Positions 1-11,800 of a stretch of DNA of 58,972 bases are shown here, one piece after another. Under the pieces are notes generated by a model. The model made no database searches. It was not told the origin of the DNA and was given only the letters and a program-made list of their open reading frames with translations. Position 1 is the first letter of the stretch, and each line of letters begins with the position of its first letter. Position numbers and translations under genes: made by a program. Source of the DNA: Guillardia theta CCMP2712 (lineage: Eukaryota > Cryptophyceae > Pyrenomonadales > Geminigeraceae); contig NW_005434564.1 in assembly GCF_000315625.1 (NCBI RefSeq), positions 170,787 through 229,758 on the forward strand, given 5' to 3'.

Positions 1-420
1 AAGCGGGGGAATTCGGGGTTTTTTTTTTTGGGGGGAGAGGAGGAAAAAAAACCACGGGGTTTGGGGAACAAAAAGTTTTTTAACCAGAGAAAAAGGGGGT
101 TTACCGCCCCCAAAAGGGGGGGGGGGGCAAAAGAGAACCCCCCAAAAGAGGAGAAATTTTGGGGGGGAAATAAAGGGGTTTTGGTAAAACCGGGGGACGG
201 GGGGGCCGCTCCAGTTTAGAAGGCCCTTGGAGGAAAAAAAAGGGGGGGGGAAAATTTCCTGAGGAAAAGGGGGGGGAGGGTACACCAACAAAAATGGGGT
301 TCCTGCCCTGGGGGAGTGAAAAGCCGTTGGGGGGAACAAAACCCCCCGGGGGGAAAAAAGGAAAATCAAAAGGGGGCTTTGGGCCAGCCCCCCCCCCCCC
401 CCCCCCCCCCTTTCCTTCCT
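1..420. other. Low-quality contig end
   Basis: Nearly every word is a stretched homopolymer (runs of G, A, T and C, with a run of about 23 C near 390-412). Short open frames here are only side effects of the runs. This looks like unpolished sequence at a scaffold end, and no gene is supported. The 5' part of the folate gene downstream is expected in or beyond it. Confidence 0.75.
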
Positions 421-539
421 CCTTCCTCGCAGTCTCCTTTCTCGTAGCAGTTACTCTTTCCCTTTGCTCTCCTCCTGCTTGACCGCCGATCCATTTTTCA
501 CTGTCATGTTTGCTCTTGTCCTGCTGTAGCTTGTTCTCC

Positions 540-658
540 TCCTTATTTCTACCTGCTCTTCCTCTTCTTCCTCTTCTTCCTCTTCCTCTTCCTCTTCCTC
601 TTCCTCTTCCTCTTCCTCTTCCTCTTTTTCTTCCTCTTCCTCTTCCTCTTCCTCCTCC

Positions 659-689
<31 letters not shown>

Positions 690-760
690 TCTCCTCTTCC
701 TTCTCTTCCTCTTCCTCCTTCTTTTTCTCCTTCTTCCTTCTTCTCTTTCTTTCCTTCAGC
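540..760. repeat. Pyrimidine microsatellite (CTTCCT)n/(CTCCTC)n
   Basis: An almost pure pyrimidine tract of TTCCTC and CTC units. It probably belongs to the intron just upstream of the first recognisable folate exon, since similar tracts fill introns across the window. Long Glu-rich or Leu/Pro-rich frames through it are repeat artefacts. Confidence 0.85.
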
Positions 761-811
761 TTCCTCGTCCTGCCCTGAAACAAGGGAGAATTCATGGCCT
801 TCTTCTAACAG

Positions 812-2338
812 CAACGGCAGGGAGAAGGTGGAAACGAAAGGAGCCAAGGCTGTTGTGGTCGGCAGGTCCAACATCGTCGGCATTCCAATGGCCCTCCTCC
901 TCCTCAAGGCCAACGCTACTGTAGAGGTGCGAGAAGGAGGGAGGGGAGGAAGAGTGCTAAAGGGCGGGGGAAGGAGAGGAGGAGGCAGTTTAGAAGGAGG
1001 ACAGGAGGGAGCAGAGAGAGAGGGGGATCAGCAAGAGATCAAGAAGATCAGCACGAGATCACGGAGGGGAGGAAGAGATCAAGGAGGGGAGGAAGAGATC
1101 GAGGAGGGGAGGAAGGGATGAAGTAGGGGAGGAAAAGATCAAGGAGGGGAGGAAGAGATAGTGTGGAGGAGGACGTCTTGACGTTGACGTTGCAGGTTGT
1201 TCACTCTCAGACTCCTCGGGCTGAACTTGAGAGTGCCGTCAAGTCAGCTGACATCCTCGTCGTAGCGGCTGGAAAAGCTGGGTATGCCTCCTGCTCCTGC
1301 TCCTGCGCCTCTTGCTCCTCCTGCTCTTCCTCCTCCTCCTTCCTCCTCGTCGTCGTCATGCCCACTACCAACACCCGCTCCTGCTCCTGCTCAACTTCCT
1401 TCATCCCTTTGCTCTCTTTATCTTGCTGCTGCTTCTGCTGCTGCATCCATCTCAGGATGGTTCTCCTCGCCTGACTTTGTCTCAGCCTCGTCGATGGCTC
1501 GTGGATCAAGGAAGGATCCGTCGTCATCGATGTCGGCATGAACTCCATACCGGTCCTCTACTGCTCCGCTAACCCCTGCTCCCTCCTCTCCTTTCCTCTT
1601 CTCCTTTGCTCAGCCATCTCCTTTCATCTTCATATCTCCTCCTCTTCCTCTTCCTCTTCCTCTTCCTCCTCCTCTGTTTCCCTTCCCCTCTTCTCCTCCT
1701 CTTCTCTGCTTCCTCGCCTCGCTCCACCTCTCTCTCTCCCTGAGTATCTTTCTGGACAGGACGCGAGCAAAAAGAACGGCTACCGTCTAGTCGGAGACGT
1801 TCAGGTCCTCCGACATTCTCAGCCTTTCCTCTTCTCTTCCCCTTCGCCTCTTCTATCATCTCGCTCCCCCCCTCCCTCCTCCCCTTCCGTTACTCTCCTC
1901 CACTTCCCCCCCCTTCTCCCCCCCCCTCTCCCCCTCCTCGCTCAGCTTGACTCGCCACCAGTATGACGAGGCAGCCAAGAGGGCCAAGCTCATCACGCCG
2001 GTCCCAGGAGGAGTCGGTGAGATTCAAACTTGCCTCCTCTGCCCCCCCTAAACCACTTCTCCTTGTCTCGTTGTTCCCTTCCCCTCTCTTTTTCATCCTC
2101 GCTCTCGCTCTCCCTCCTCGCTCTCCCTCCTTGCTCTCGCTCTCGCTCTCGCTTTCCCTCCTCCCTTCGCTCTTCTCCCTCGCTCTCCCTTCTCGCTCTA
2201 CTTCTTCATCCATCGACCCCCTCCCCTCATATTTTCTCAGGCCCCATGACTGTCGCCATGCTCATGCACAACACGGTGACCTTAGCGGCGACCCAGAACA
2301 AGGTCCCGGTCCCCATGCTCAAGGGCGACCTGGTTTGA
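812..2338 (+). CDS. folD: Methylenetetrahydrofolate dehydrogenase/cyclohydrolase, 3' part
   Basis: Bifunctional folate enzyme converting 5,10-methylene-THF to 10-formyl-THF with NAD(P)+. Visible exons: 812-926, 1196-1281, 1486-1552, 1760-1804, 1962-2016, 2241-2338. Joined they give the C-terminal nucleotide-binding domain: AVVVGRSNIVGIPMALLL, then VVHSQTP, WIKEGSVVIDVGMNSIP, and the family signature TPVPGGVGPMTVAMLMHNTV running across the last splice. Splice phases agree throughout. The catalytic N-terminal half is missing, hidden in or beyond the damaged contig end, so the start is unknown. It could be a monofunctional FolD/MTHFD2-like protein or part of a C1-THF synthase, but the stop 31 codons after the PGGVG motif argues against a fused synthetase domain. 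The exact left edge of the first exon is uncertain. Confidence 0.9.
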
Positions 2339-2462
2339 TCCTTCCAACTCCTGCTGCGGGAAGGAAGAGAGAAGGAAGAGAGGAGAAGAGAGGAGGAGAA
2401 GCCCAAGAGGACGGAAAGAAGAGCATGTTGCTTCCTCCTCCTCCTCCTCCTCCTCTGCCTCT

Positions 2463-2493
<31 letters not shown>

Positions 2494-2954
2494 CCTGGTG
2501 CCCCATGTGCTGAATGTCTGTTACGAGATTCTGTGCGAAGAAATTCTATCGTTCATTCCTCTGTATGTACATCACCGTAACTTTCATCTCCCACTTCTCC
2601 GTCGCTCTCCATCCTCCTTCTCGTTCTCTTTCTGTTCTCAGACGGGAAAACTTCGACAACCTCACGGCCGAGGGTTCAGGGGGGCAGGAGGGAGGACGAA
2701 GGGTTGCAAGTCTGACGTGAAGAGACGGCGGGAGAGCCTGAGAGGAAGGGAGAGTCTTGAAAGATCCTTCACGGAAAGGGCGACACCAACTCCCGGGGGC
2801 TATAAGATCCATCCCTTTCCCTCCTCCTCCTCCTCCTTCTCATTGTTGACCCGTCCATCCACAGCGTTCTCCTTCACAAGTCCTGATTCTTGCCTTCCTA
2901 TCCCACGCTCCCGTCCGCTTGCTCTCCTCCCCTCTCCCTCCCCTTCTCCCTCCT
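2339..2954. other. Intergenic, convergent gene ends
   Basis: Spacer between two genes that converge (folate enzyme from the left, bHLH protein from the right). It is mostly CTCCTC-type pyrimidine sequence with a more complex patch at about 2640-2800. I see no convincing exon, RNA gene or hairpin terminator. It must carry both 3' UTRs. Confidence 0.6.
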
Positions 2955-4734
2955 TCATTCATCTTGGATGAGGGAGGAGAGCAGTCCTCGGTCAAGGTCC
3001 TCCACCCGCTTGAACGTGAAGTTGTACGTACAAATCTCCTTGTCACCCTTGGAGAAGATGTCTCCCTGGAACGACATGCCCTTGGGAGTTATCGTCCAAG
3101 TCTTGCTGCCGGGAGAAAGTCAGTCGGAAGCACACAAGCAGGAGAAGAGACAGAGGAGGAGGAGGCAGACGAGGAGCAAGAGGAGAGACAGAGAAGGAGC
3201 AAGAGGAAGGCAAGAGAGGGAGGGCATGGAGGAGAAAGGGGGGAGGGTGGAAGTGTTCTTGTTCTCAAATGAGAACAAAGGTCGACAAAAGAGATGAGGA
3301 GCTGAGAGGGGAGAGGAGGAAAAATGATGGTGCAGAAGAAAGATTGGCTGCGATCATGACAGTCGCGACTGACCTGTGGAAGCATTCCCATCCCTCCTTC
3401 GCTGGAATCTCATGGAATGCCGTCATGTGCAGACTCTCTGCCGCAGAGTTCCTGTGCGCGTAGATGCGAAGGTACGACCCTGTGTCGGACAGAAACTTCT
3501 TCACCGGCTCCCCGTTGAGCGTCGCTCGGTACAGCTCTGACCATGGCGTTGTGAACGCCCCTGCTTCCCTCGGCAGCTTCAGCCTCGTGTGCACGATGAC
3601 ACAAGGCGTGTCAGACTGGTTGAGGTCGAGCATGATGTGAAACTGAGTCATCTTGTTCACACCCCTCAGCACACACTCCTCGGACGAATCATAATTGTTC
3701 GCCTTCCCGTTGATGATTTTCTCTAAGATCTCTTTGCCGATGTCGATCTTGAGCAGCGCGTTCACGCACCTCTGGCACCAGCCGAACTCCGTCTGGTCTG
3801 CCATGCGAATGTGCTCGTGCCGCTTCTTGAACTCCTCGTCCACCACCCATGGGAACGGGTGAGAAACCTTCTCGTCGTATTCGAATACCCCGCAGAGATC
3901 ACGGAGGAGGTCGAACATCAACTTGGAGGGAAACTTGGTGACTGGACTTGGACACAGCTGTGGGATGCTGAGGATGAAGACAGCGATGCTCGAGCAACGT
4001 TGCTGTGTCGGAACGAACTTACAGGGCAAGCACTCGAAGGCTTGAGAACCGAAGGTGAGGACCTTAGCCGAGAACTCGCTCAGGGTAACCGGGCCGTCTT
4101 TGATGAGAAACTTCCTGAAGGCTGGAAGCTCAGGGGAAGGGACAAACCGCAGCAGCGACTGCCCGACAAGCCCTGGGGCTGGTAGACAGGAGAACCATCT
4201 TTGCAGTCCCTTGCTCATCCTCGTTACCGTCCAGTCTGCCAAGTTCACCTCCATGAGCAGCAGCATCTCACTCTCAAGCATCCCCTCCATCACTGAATCC
4301 AAGGGTATGGCAACAAAACTCTCCTTGCTACCCGCCCCGTTCCTTGCTGTTTCATCCGCCACGTCCTTGTCAACCCCGTTCTCCAGTTTGATAGTCGTTT
4401 GCAGCTTGTTTCTCTCTGACTTGGCACACTTCTCCCCTGGGCTTCTTATCGCCGTCTCCTCTTCGTTCGCACTGCATTCTTTGCTCGCACTTCCCTCTCC
4501 CTTGATCGGCGAGGTCCTGGTATCTCCGCCCAATCTCCTTCGTAGGCTCTTGACCGCGGCCAGAGTGTCTTCATGTAGCTGCATTATCGTCCTTCTCGAG
4601 GCAAGGCTGCCTTTCTCGGCAGAGAGAGGGCGATCTTGGAGGGGAACGAGCGCGTCCAGTTGCAGAACGAGGGCTCGAGTTCGTCTCCTTTGCTCTGCCT
4701 TGTCTATGCGGACCCGCTCCGAACGGGAGAGCAT
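2955..4734 (-). CDS. bHLH protein with PAS-like region
   Basis: Two exons, 4734-3374 and 3105-2955, joined in phase into 503 aa. Residues ~5-70 look like basic helix-loop-helix: a basic stretch (KAEQRRRT), an amphipathic helix (ALVLQLDALV), a loop, then a second helix (RTIMQLHEDTLAAVKSLRR). Residues ~70-150 are a Ser/Glu/Lys linker. From ~160 comes a region with a PAS-like opening (LLLMEVNLADWTVTRMSKG, then GLVGQSLLRFV), followed by a Cys-containing domain (FGWCQRCVNALLKIDIGKE) and a beta-rich C-terminus (TWTITPKGMSFQGDIFSKGD). Known bHLH-PAS proteins are dimeric transcription regulators; that role here is inference from order of parts. The PAS call is weak. I chose the Met at 4734 because the bHLH begins directly after it. 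The single intron is GT-AG. Confidence 0.7.
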
Positions 4735-5089
4735 GGCAGAGTGGGAGGCGGGAGGGAGGAGTGGAGTGAAGTGTTTTTTTCAGTCGAGTGACGAGGGAAG
4801 GGGAGGAGAGGCAAGAGGAAGCAAACAAGAGTGATGAAGCAGAGAGGATATTGGGAGGGAGGTGTTAGGGTTGAGAGAGGATGGAGGGCGGAGAAGCAGG
4901 CGCACAATGAGCAGGGATAGAGAAAGTGAGCGCAGGAGGGAGGACCGGTCCTTTCCTCCGCACAAGGGGAAGGTCCCTGGGCCTGGTGGGTAGGGTAGTT
5001 TATTTCCAAATAATTTTATAGATTACTTATTTTCCAAATTATAACGGTACAAGTATATGACTGAAATATTTTATATCAGCATTCGGGGG

Positions 5090-5410
5090 ATGGAAATTGT
5101 TCACCTATAAGAGGGGGTGGGTGTGGGTGGGAGAACCGAAAATACTAATACGGTGGGGTACATTGATTGGTTTCTGGGTGGGTGGGGTAGGGGACGACGA
5201 GATAATCTGAAAGGGGTGGGGTGAAATCTAGGGGTTCATTGCTGACGTCTGAGCGGATCCACGTCGATATGTCTAGATCGAGGGGGTGGGGGTAGTAAAA
5301 ATAGGGGTTCTTGACATAGCAACCAAGGGGTAGTAGTGGAACGATGGCTGTCGGGTAGGGGGTTGTTGAAAAAAGGCTACACTAGTCTGTTCCTGGGGTA
5401 GGGTACCAAG
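5090..5410 (+). repeat. G-run array
   Basis: Irregularly spaced blocks of GGGGTGGG, GGGTGGGTGGGG and GGGGTAGGG separated by 15-40 bp of mixed sequence. The same texture recurs at 8.56, 25.9, 43.1, 46.0 and 49.8 kb, and as its complement at 54.4 kb. There is no coding potential. This array lies immediately left of a GC-rich island. Confidence 0.7.
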
Positions 5411-5609
5411 TCTCAATTTTTTTTTGATCTCTTGAGAACGAAAAGCATACTTTTCGAGACACTCGGGACAGTTCCCGACAGACATATTATCAAGTACCCC
5501 TGCCAAGTACTCTTTGTTTAGCCCACCGGTACTGGACTACAACTTCACCGCGAGTTTACTGCTGAGTGAGTAAAAAAGTAAAGATTTAAATAATAATACT
5601 AATAATATC

Positions 5610-5970
5610 GCCTGCCGTGACTGCCAGACTCTCGTCCCAGCTGGCCTCCGAGTCAGCAGGTGCCCCCACGCCCGGCCCGGGTAAGCCGGGCCGGGCCGGG
5701 CCCCGGCGATTCCGAGTCGAGTCCCAGCGTCACACACCGTCTGGCACTGTGACCAGCCTGAGAGGCCGGGCTCCGACCGTCGGACTTTGTCGGAACCCGC
5801 CCGGCCGGCGCATCCGCCCGGCCGGCGGCGGCTGCAGATCGGACGGAACGTTCCGACGGTCGGCTGGCCTGAGTGCCCACCGGGCCCGGCCCCTGTACAT
5901 TGCCACGGCCGGGCGCCGCGGCCCGGTACATTGCCACGGCCGGGCGGCTACCGGGCTCGGACTCCTGCCA
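5610..5970. repeat. GC-rich island with duplicated 20-mer
   Basis: Very rich in CCGG, GGCC and GGGCCC words, entered from an AT-rich stretch with TAATAATA at 5588-5608. A unit beginning GTACATTGCCACGGCCGGGC occurs twice within 5896-5945, and a shortened copy (GTACATTGCCA) sits near 6051. No exon is supported. Composition differs sharply from the genes on either side. Confidence 0.65.
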
Positions 5971-5974
5971 TGAT

Positions 5975-6003
5975 TACTGATTTTTCACTTAACTTTGAGT
6001 AAA
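5975..6003 (+). repeat. Shared island motif, copy 1
   Basis: Begins TACTGATTTTT and ends ACTTAACTTTGAGTAAA. Matching copies lie at 43923-43956, 44386-44414 and 57862-57890, each at or inside a GC-rich island and all in the same orientation. Confidence 0.75.
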
Positions 6004-6212
6004 TTTAAAGTTCAGATTACGTAATGTTGTTGGCACTAGGCTGAGTTATTGTACATTGCCAGTTGACCGCAAGACGTGACAAACTGAACTTCGGAACGTC
6101 CGATCTGGCAGGCCCCCGGCGGCAGCGGGCGGCCCGGGAGGCCCTCAAGTCACTGTGATAATCGATGCAGTGCCATAGCGTTGCCAGTACGGTCGGACTC
6201 CTCACTTCCGAG

Positions 6213-8200
6213 TTAAGACTCCGACAGTCTTGACCGGGTTTCAGCTCGCGGAAGGAGCAACCTGGGCAGTGAAGGCCGCTACAGACTTTTGACGGGTTGC
6301 AAGCTGGTCCTTCGTGCACGATGTCAGGAGAGGAGGAGGCGGGGAAAGAGCGGAGCTCAATTCGTTGCCTTCCGAAGTTCCTCACCTTGAGCCAATCCTC
6401 GTACTTGACCTGGAAGCTTCCGGCAAGCACTTGGGGGATGTTCTGCTGTTCGAAGAAGTCGCTTGCTCGATCCTGGCGGATCTGAGTAGAGGATCGTGAG
6501 TAGGAAGGAGAGGGGTTGAGGGAGGGAGAGGGTGAGGGAGAGGGTGAGACGGAGACGGAGACGGAGAGGTAGAGGTAGAGGTAGAGGAAGAGGGAGGGGG
6601 AGGGGTTGAGGGAGAGGAAGAGGGAGAGGGAGAGGAAAAAGAGGTAGAGGAAGAGGAAGAGGAGGGAAGAGGAAGAGGAAGAGGAAGGGGAGAGGGAGGG
6701 AGAGGAGAGGGAGAGGGAGGAGGGGGAGGAGAGGGTGACAGGGAAGGGGGAAGAGGGGACGGTAGAGCGAGGATGCAGGGGGAGGAGACGATATAGGGGT
6801 CGGAGGGGAAGAGGAAGAGGGAAAGGTACACAAAGGGAGATCAGTATGAGGATGAAGCAGCAGCTCACAGTCTTGATACGTTCTTGCAGCTTCTTTTTGA
6901 GGAAAACCTTGAGCCAGGGGAAAACATCTGGTGTGAGGACTGGGACTATTGAGGGTTCGGATGGACCTTGCATATGCTGATCATGGCGTTGAGAATGAAA
7001 GGCGGGTTTGACAGATACCTGCGAGCAGCTAAACCTTGAGGAGGACGAAGTTGGGTTCAGAGGGGCAAAGTGATAGACACGGACAGGGATCGAAGCATGA
7101 AGGGATGGGATGAGAGGAGATAGGAAGGGAAGCGAGGCAAAGAGATGAGGAGAGAACATAGGAGGAGAAGAGAGGTGAGGTGAGAGGATATGAGAGGAAA
7201 GGAAAGGAAATGAGATGAGAGAAGAGGGGAGAAGAGAGGAGAGGAGAGAAGAGGAGGTGAGGTGAGGTGAGGTGAGGTGAGGTGAGAGAAGAGGAGGGGA
7301 GAGGAGAGGAGAGAGGTCAAGAAGTGAGAACAGGAGGATCTGCTACATGGCCTTGATCTTGATCGGATAGCCGTCCTGATACAGCATACTGATTTTCTTC
7401 TCCATCTCAAAGCTGAAGGAGCAGGTGAGACGGGGGAGGTGAATGGAGGAGGTGGACGCAGTACACCAACCTGAAGTTGCTCCAACCCATCCCGTTGCAG
7501 TTGCACAACCATGAAGTCCCTTCCCGCACGTCATGAATGCTGGCAGTGGAGGCGTCGAACGCATCGAGAAGAACTTTCAAGGTACACTGGCGGGAGGAGG
7601 GAGGGGAGTGAGTGAATGGAGGAAGCAGCGGCGGCAAATACCTTCCAGGCCTCTTCTCCGCCTCCTGAAATGGCCGATGGAAAGCATTTTGAGAAGTCGA
7701 AGAAAATTGCAGGTCGGCCTGAGATGCGTCAGCAGGCTATCCGTGGCAGCAGCGTTACATCAGCATTGCCTTGCTTGTCCCTTCCGCAGGCTGCAAACAT
7801 CCCCGGACAAAGCTTGGCAAGTGTCTGGTACTGTGCAGTCGTGTGAGGATTGAGAGGCAGGGCAAGAAACTTACGGCCGTGACGGAGTCGATGGAGGAGA
7901 GGTTGTGCTCTCTCTGCCCTCCCGCTTCTCGTCAAGACGTAGCAGAACGTGCGAGTACACTTGAACCTCCAGCTTCTTCATCTTCGCCATGCGGGACAAC
8001 GCCTTCACTGTACTCCCCTTGCAGACGAGCGCATAACATGCTATCTGCATGCAAAAGGAAAAATCACGATAGGCAAAAGAAGATCGGAGGTTGACCTCGT
8101 AGTCAGAGCTAACTTCCATATGATGAGTCTCGCAAAGGAGCTTGAGCTCGCGGAACCATGCGAGCTCTTGCGGCGTCAGTTCATTCTTGTCTGCTTGCAT
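6213..8200 (-). CDS. CRAL-TRIO (Sec14-like) lipid-transfer protein
   Basis: Binds a small lipophilic ligand (phosphoinositide, tocopherol or similar) and moves it between membranes; the ligand cannot be told from sequence. Exons: 8200-8096, 8044-7961, 7913-7875, 7830-7770, 7718-7642, 7586-7471, 7412-7347, 7018-6967, 6907-6869, 6481-6386, 6278-6213, about 266 aa, typical for the family. Landmarks in order: helical N-terminus (LTPQELAWFRELKLL), GRDKQGRPAIFFDFSKCF, the CRAL-TRIO core NCNGMGWSNF, MLYQDGYPIKIKAMYLSNPP, and VFLKKKLQERIKT. The intron between GRDKQ and GRPAI needs a GC-AG junction (donor AAG|GCAATG at 7769). Start is uncertain: a Gln/Glu- or Arg/Ser-coding microsatellite lies directly upstream and could be UTR, intron or N-terminus. 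The last exon runs into island-flank DNA and is the weakest. Confidence 0.85.
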
Positions 8201-8340
8201 CCTGTCCAGGATCCCATCACATGACTCACCATCTTGAAGTGGTAAGATTTCGAATTCAGAGGAAGTGGAAGTTTTTTCTACGAGGCTATCCTCTCTCTCT
8301 CTGTGTAGGAGACTACCTACCCCTGTGCTGCTCCTGCTTC

Positions 8341-8362
8341 TCTTGCAGGTAGTGGTGATGCT

Positions 8363-8404
<42 letters not shown>

Positions 8405-8476
8405 CCTGATCCCCCTGCTCCTCCTGCTCCTCCTCCTGCTCCTGCTCCTCCTCCTGCTGCTCCTGCTCCTGAAACT
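8341..8476. repeat. (CTCCTG)n microsatellite
   Basis: About 135 bp of CTCCTG/CTGCTC hexamers just upstream of the first supported CRAL-TRIO exon. One minus frame reads as a Glu/Gln repeat and another as Arg/Ser; neither is needed for a complete lipid-transfer fold. Confidence 0.85.
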
Positions 8477-8559
8477 CGGGATGGTCTGGCATGGAGTCGC
8501 GCACTGGTCGCTACAGAGAAAGTCGTGTATGAGGAGATGAGTAGAGGGTTGTGGCGGGG

Positions 8560-8870
8560 ATGAGGACAAATTGGAACCCTACCCCTCACAAAAAGGACCC
8601 ACCCCAATTTCCAATATCAGATTTTGAGAGCTAAGAGGGAAAGAAGGGGGTACCTCCTGCACGTGATTGTGGAGGACAGTGGGTAGGGTGGTGTCCAAAG
8701 GACATGGACCCTAGGTCGTAGGGGTATGTGAGTTTCATGTCCATGGGGTGGGGTGAATGATGGAGTAAAAGATGGGTCCCATGTGGTATTGACTATGGTA
8801 GGGGTAGTCTCAAGGTACGGGTTCTTAGTGAGATGGGTGGTATTCTAGCGGGGGTGGGGTGGCATGAAGG
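8560..8870 (+). repeat. G-run array, divergent promoter region
   Basis: Blocks such as GGGTAGGGTGGTG, GGGGTGGGGTG and GGTAGGGGTAG separated by ordinary sequence. It lies between the divergently transcribed CRAL-TRIO and SRP68 genes, so it overlaps their likely promoters and ends about 20 bp before the SRP68 start codon. Confidence 0.65.
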
Positions 8871-8893
8871 TTGGGGTGAGTGAAGGCGAGGCC

Positions 8894-11800
8894 ATGGCGG
8901 CAGAAGAGCCTGAGGTGAGGAGGAGGAGGAGGAGGGAGGAGGAGGAGGAGGAGATGATGATGATGATGACGACGACGACGATGAGGATGAGGACGAGGAT
9001 GAGGAGGACGAGGATGAGGATGAAGATTGTTGAGGACGAGGTGGGGGGAGAAAGAGAAGGAGAATACATAGCTGGGTGAAAAGATTGTAGCAAGGAGGCG
9101 GAGGCATGATGATGTTGTGAAGATGATGATGACAAACGATTGGACATCGTCAACATCATGTGTTAGGATGTCAGAACATCACCTGGAGAATAATTAAGAT
9201 TTAGCTTCATGAGATTGCAGCATGACCGAGCTGTCTCCAAGACATTTGTCGAGTGTTGTGGACTGATTCCGTTCATGTTCGGCGACGGAGGGGGGTTGGG
9301 GGACGGAGGGAGTGAGGGAAGTTGTTGCACCGCCCTATCACCTTGACTGCGTTGCTGGCTCAGGTCCAAGCCGAAACGGTTGAGCCGGTGCGGAAAGATC
9401 TGCCCAAGTTCAACATCCCTGTCCTCAAGGTTTGATGCTGAATCACTTCGACCTGCCTTTACCTGACGGCTCCTCCTCCTCCTCCTCCTCCTCCTCCTCC
9501 TCCTCCTCCTCCTCCTCCTCCTCCTCCTCCTCCTCCTCCTCCTCCTCCTCCTCCTCCTCCTCCTCCTCCTCCTCCTCCTCCTCCTCCTCCAGATCATCAT
9601 TGAAGCGCAAGGACTGCACGGGCTGCGATATGGAGATTATCAACGATACAGGTGAATTGTGCTGTGAGGAAGAGGATGGAAAAGGATCGAATCACTTGAG
9701 ATGTGTTTGTGCTGTACATGAACATTAACGTGGTCTTGTGTGGTATCTTGTGTCTGACGTGCAACGAGGAATGGAGAGAGCGTGATGGTGGTGTGGAAGA
9801 GGAGGAGCTGACGACTATCGTAGACAATACTGCACGCGAAAGATGCGCAGGCTGCGAAAAGCTCTCAACTTTCTGCATTGGGAGCAGGGGAAGGGGAAAA
9901 GCAAATTTATCCAGAAGAAGATCGATATAGATATGATCAACGATGCCAGATATCTTTTCATTGTGCTCAACAAGGTGAGATGTGTCCTCCTCTTCCTGCC
10001 CTCCCTCCTCCTCCTCTGCCCTCTTGTCGCTTGCTTGACCCACATGTTCGACCTCTCCCTCCTCTGTTTGTGCTCCCGACGTTCCTCCTCTTCTCCTCGC
10101 TCATCGTCTCGCTCACTCCTCACCTCTCCCTCGCAGGCAGAGCGAGCATGGTCGTACGCGATGCAGCTGCGCGAGGCGCCGGGGGGGCCGGGACGGGAAG
10201 TTCATCACGTCAGCCGGTTGCTGGCCAAGGCAGTGAAGCACTCCGCCTACCTGGAGACTCTCTGCCGGGAGTTTGCGGACGATCGTTCGTGCCTGGAGGC
10301 AGAGGTGAGGGAGGAGGAGGACGGGAAGTGGGGATAGACGAGGGGAGGGGAGGAAGGGGGACAGGAAAGTAGGGGGCAAGGGAGAGGAAAAACGTGGAAA
10401 GAGAGGAGGGGAGGAGGGAAGAAGAGGAGAAGCATGTAGACACTTGAGTTCTCTCCTCAACTCTGTCGCAGGCGTACGCCGCATGGCTAGCAGGGAGCAT
10501 GCTCCTGGAGAGGGAGGAGTGGGAGCAGGCGCTCGTGAAGCTGAACCGCTCCCGGACCGTCTACGACGAGCTGAGCCACTCAGCGGAGGGGGTCGAGCAA
10601 GCGATGTACAGGAAGAGGTGAGAGCAGCTGGAGTCGTGCTGGGGCCCTGCTGACTTCCTGCTGAGGGTGGAGGAGATCGAGCCTTCGGTCCGTTACTGTC
10701 GTTACAACGTGTCAAGAGAGGTAGGAGGCACATCGTTTCCTCCTCCTCCTTCTCTTCCTCCTCCTCCTCCTCCTCCTCCTCCTTCTCTTCCTCCTTCTCT
10801 TCCTCCTCCTCTTTCTCTCCTCTGTGGGGCTGCGATTACACATAAGGAGACATGAAGACATCAAGTCTGTGCTGAGACTTTTCCTCGTTGAAGCATGAGC
10901 CTCTTTCTCTTCCTCCTCCCCGTCCCCTTCCCTCCTTCCTTGCTGCTCCTCACCGTCCCTGCAGGGGGGGTCGAGCAACCTGGAGGAGCAGAGTCAAGTG
11001 CTGATGGAGATCGGGAAGTCGGGAGGCGATATGCTCAAGGGTAAGCTGGAGAAGAGCCTGGCGGAGGCGAGGAAGAAGCAAGCGGCGGCAGCTCATATCC
11101 TGCACTGGATGGGGAAGGAGATTTCTGTGGACAACCCAGCTATCCACCAGCACATCCTCTCAGCAGAAGGGTCGCAGTTCGAGCTGGAGCAGGCGGAGAG
11201 TACAGAAGGAAAGCTGGCGATCTACGACAAGATCTTCATGGCTCTCGAGGACGCGAAGCAGCTCATCAGGGATGATATCTCCAACAACCTCAAGAGGGGG
11301 AAGGACTGCGACGACGCCCTCACCGCCTCCCTCCAGCAGGTCAGGAACATGGTCCAGAGCATCGTCCTCCTCCGGACGAGGGAGCGAGATCTCCTGCTGG
11401 TCTCCCAGCTGCAGGAGAAGCTCCAGACCGAGTTCTTCGCAAACATCGCCGGGGGGAAGGAGGTGCCCAAGAAAGCGACCCGCCCCGAGGACCTCGTGAA
11501 GCTCTTCGAAGTCTTGATGCAGGTGGGGAAAACCTTCCCTCTCTNNNNNNNNNNNNNNNNNNNNNNNNNNNNNNNNNNNNNNNNNNNNNNNNNNNNNNNN
11601 NNNNNNNNNNNNNNNNNNNNNNNNNNNNNNNNNNNNNNNNNNNNTTACCCTCTCCTCCCTCCCTCCCCTCCCTCCCTCCCTCCCTCCCTCCCTCCCTCCC
11701 TCCCTCCCTCCCCGAGGCTCTCCCTCCCTCTCTTCTCTCTCCTCTCCCTCCTCTCTCCTCTCCTCTCCTTCCCTGCCCCCAACTTGTTTCCTCCACCGCT

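Noticed and set aside
451-795. Long Glu-rich open frame on the minus strand, with Leu/Pro-rich frames on the plus strand
   Set aside because: Translation of a CTTCCT microsatellite; any simple pyrimidine repeat is open in several frames.
5090-5410. G-run arrays as true telomeric repeats
   Set aside because: Block spacing and sequence are irregular, there is no TTTAGGG-type unit in tandem, and they occur internally between genes.
9443-9643. Poly-Glu, poly-Arg and poly-Ser open frames
   Set aside because: They cover the (TCC)n tract inside an SRP68 intron; the flanking exons join in phase across it.
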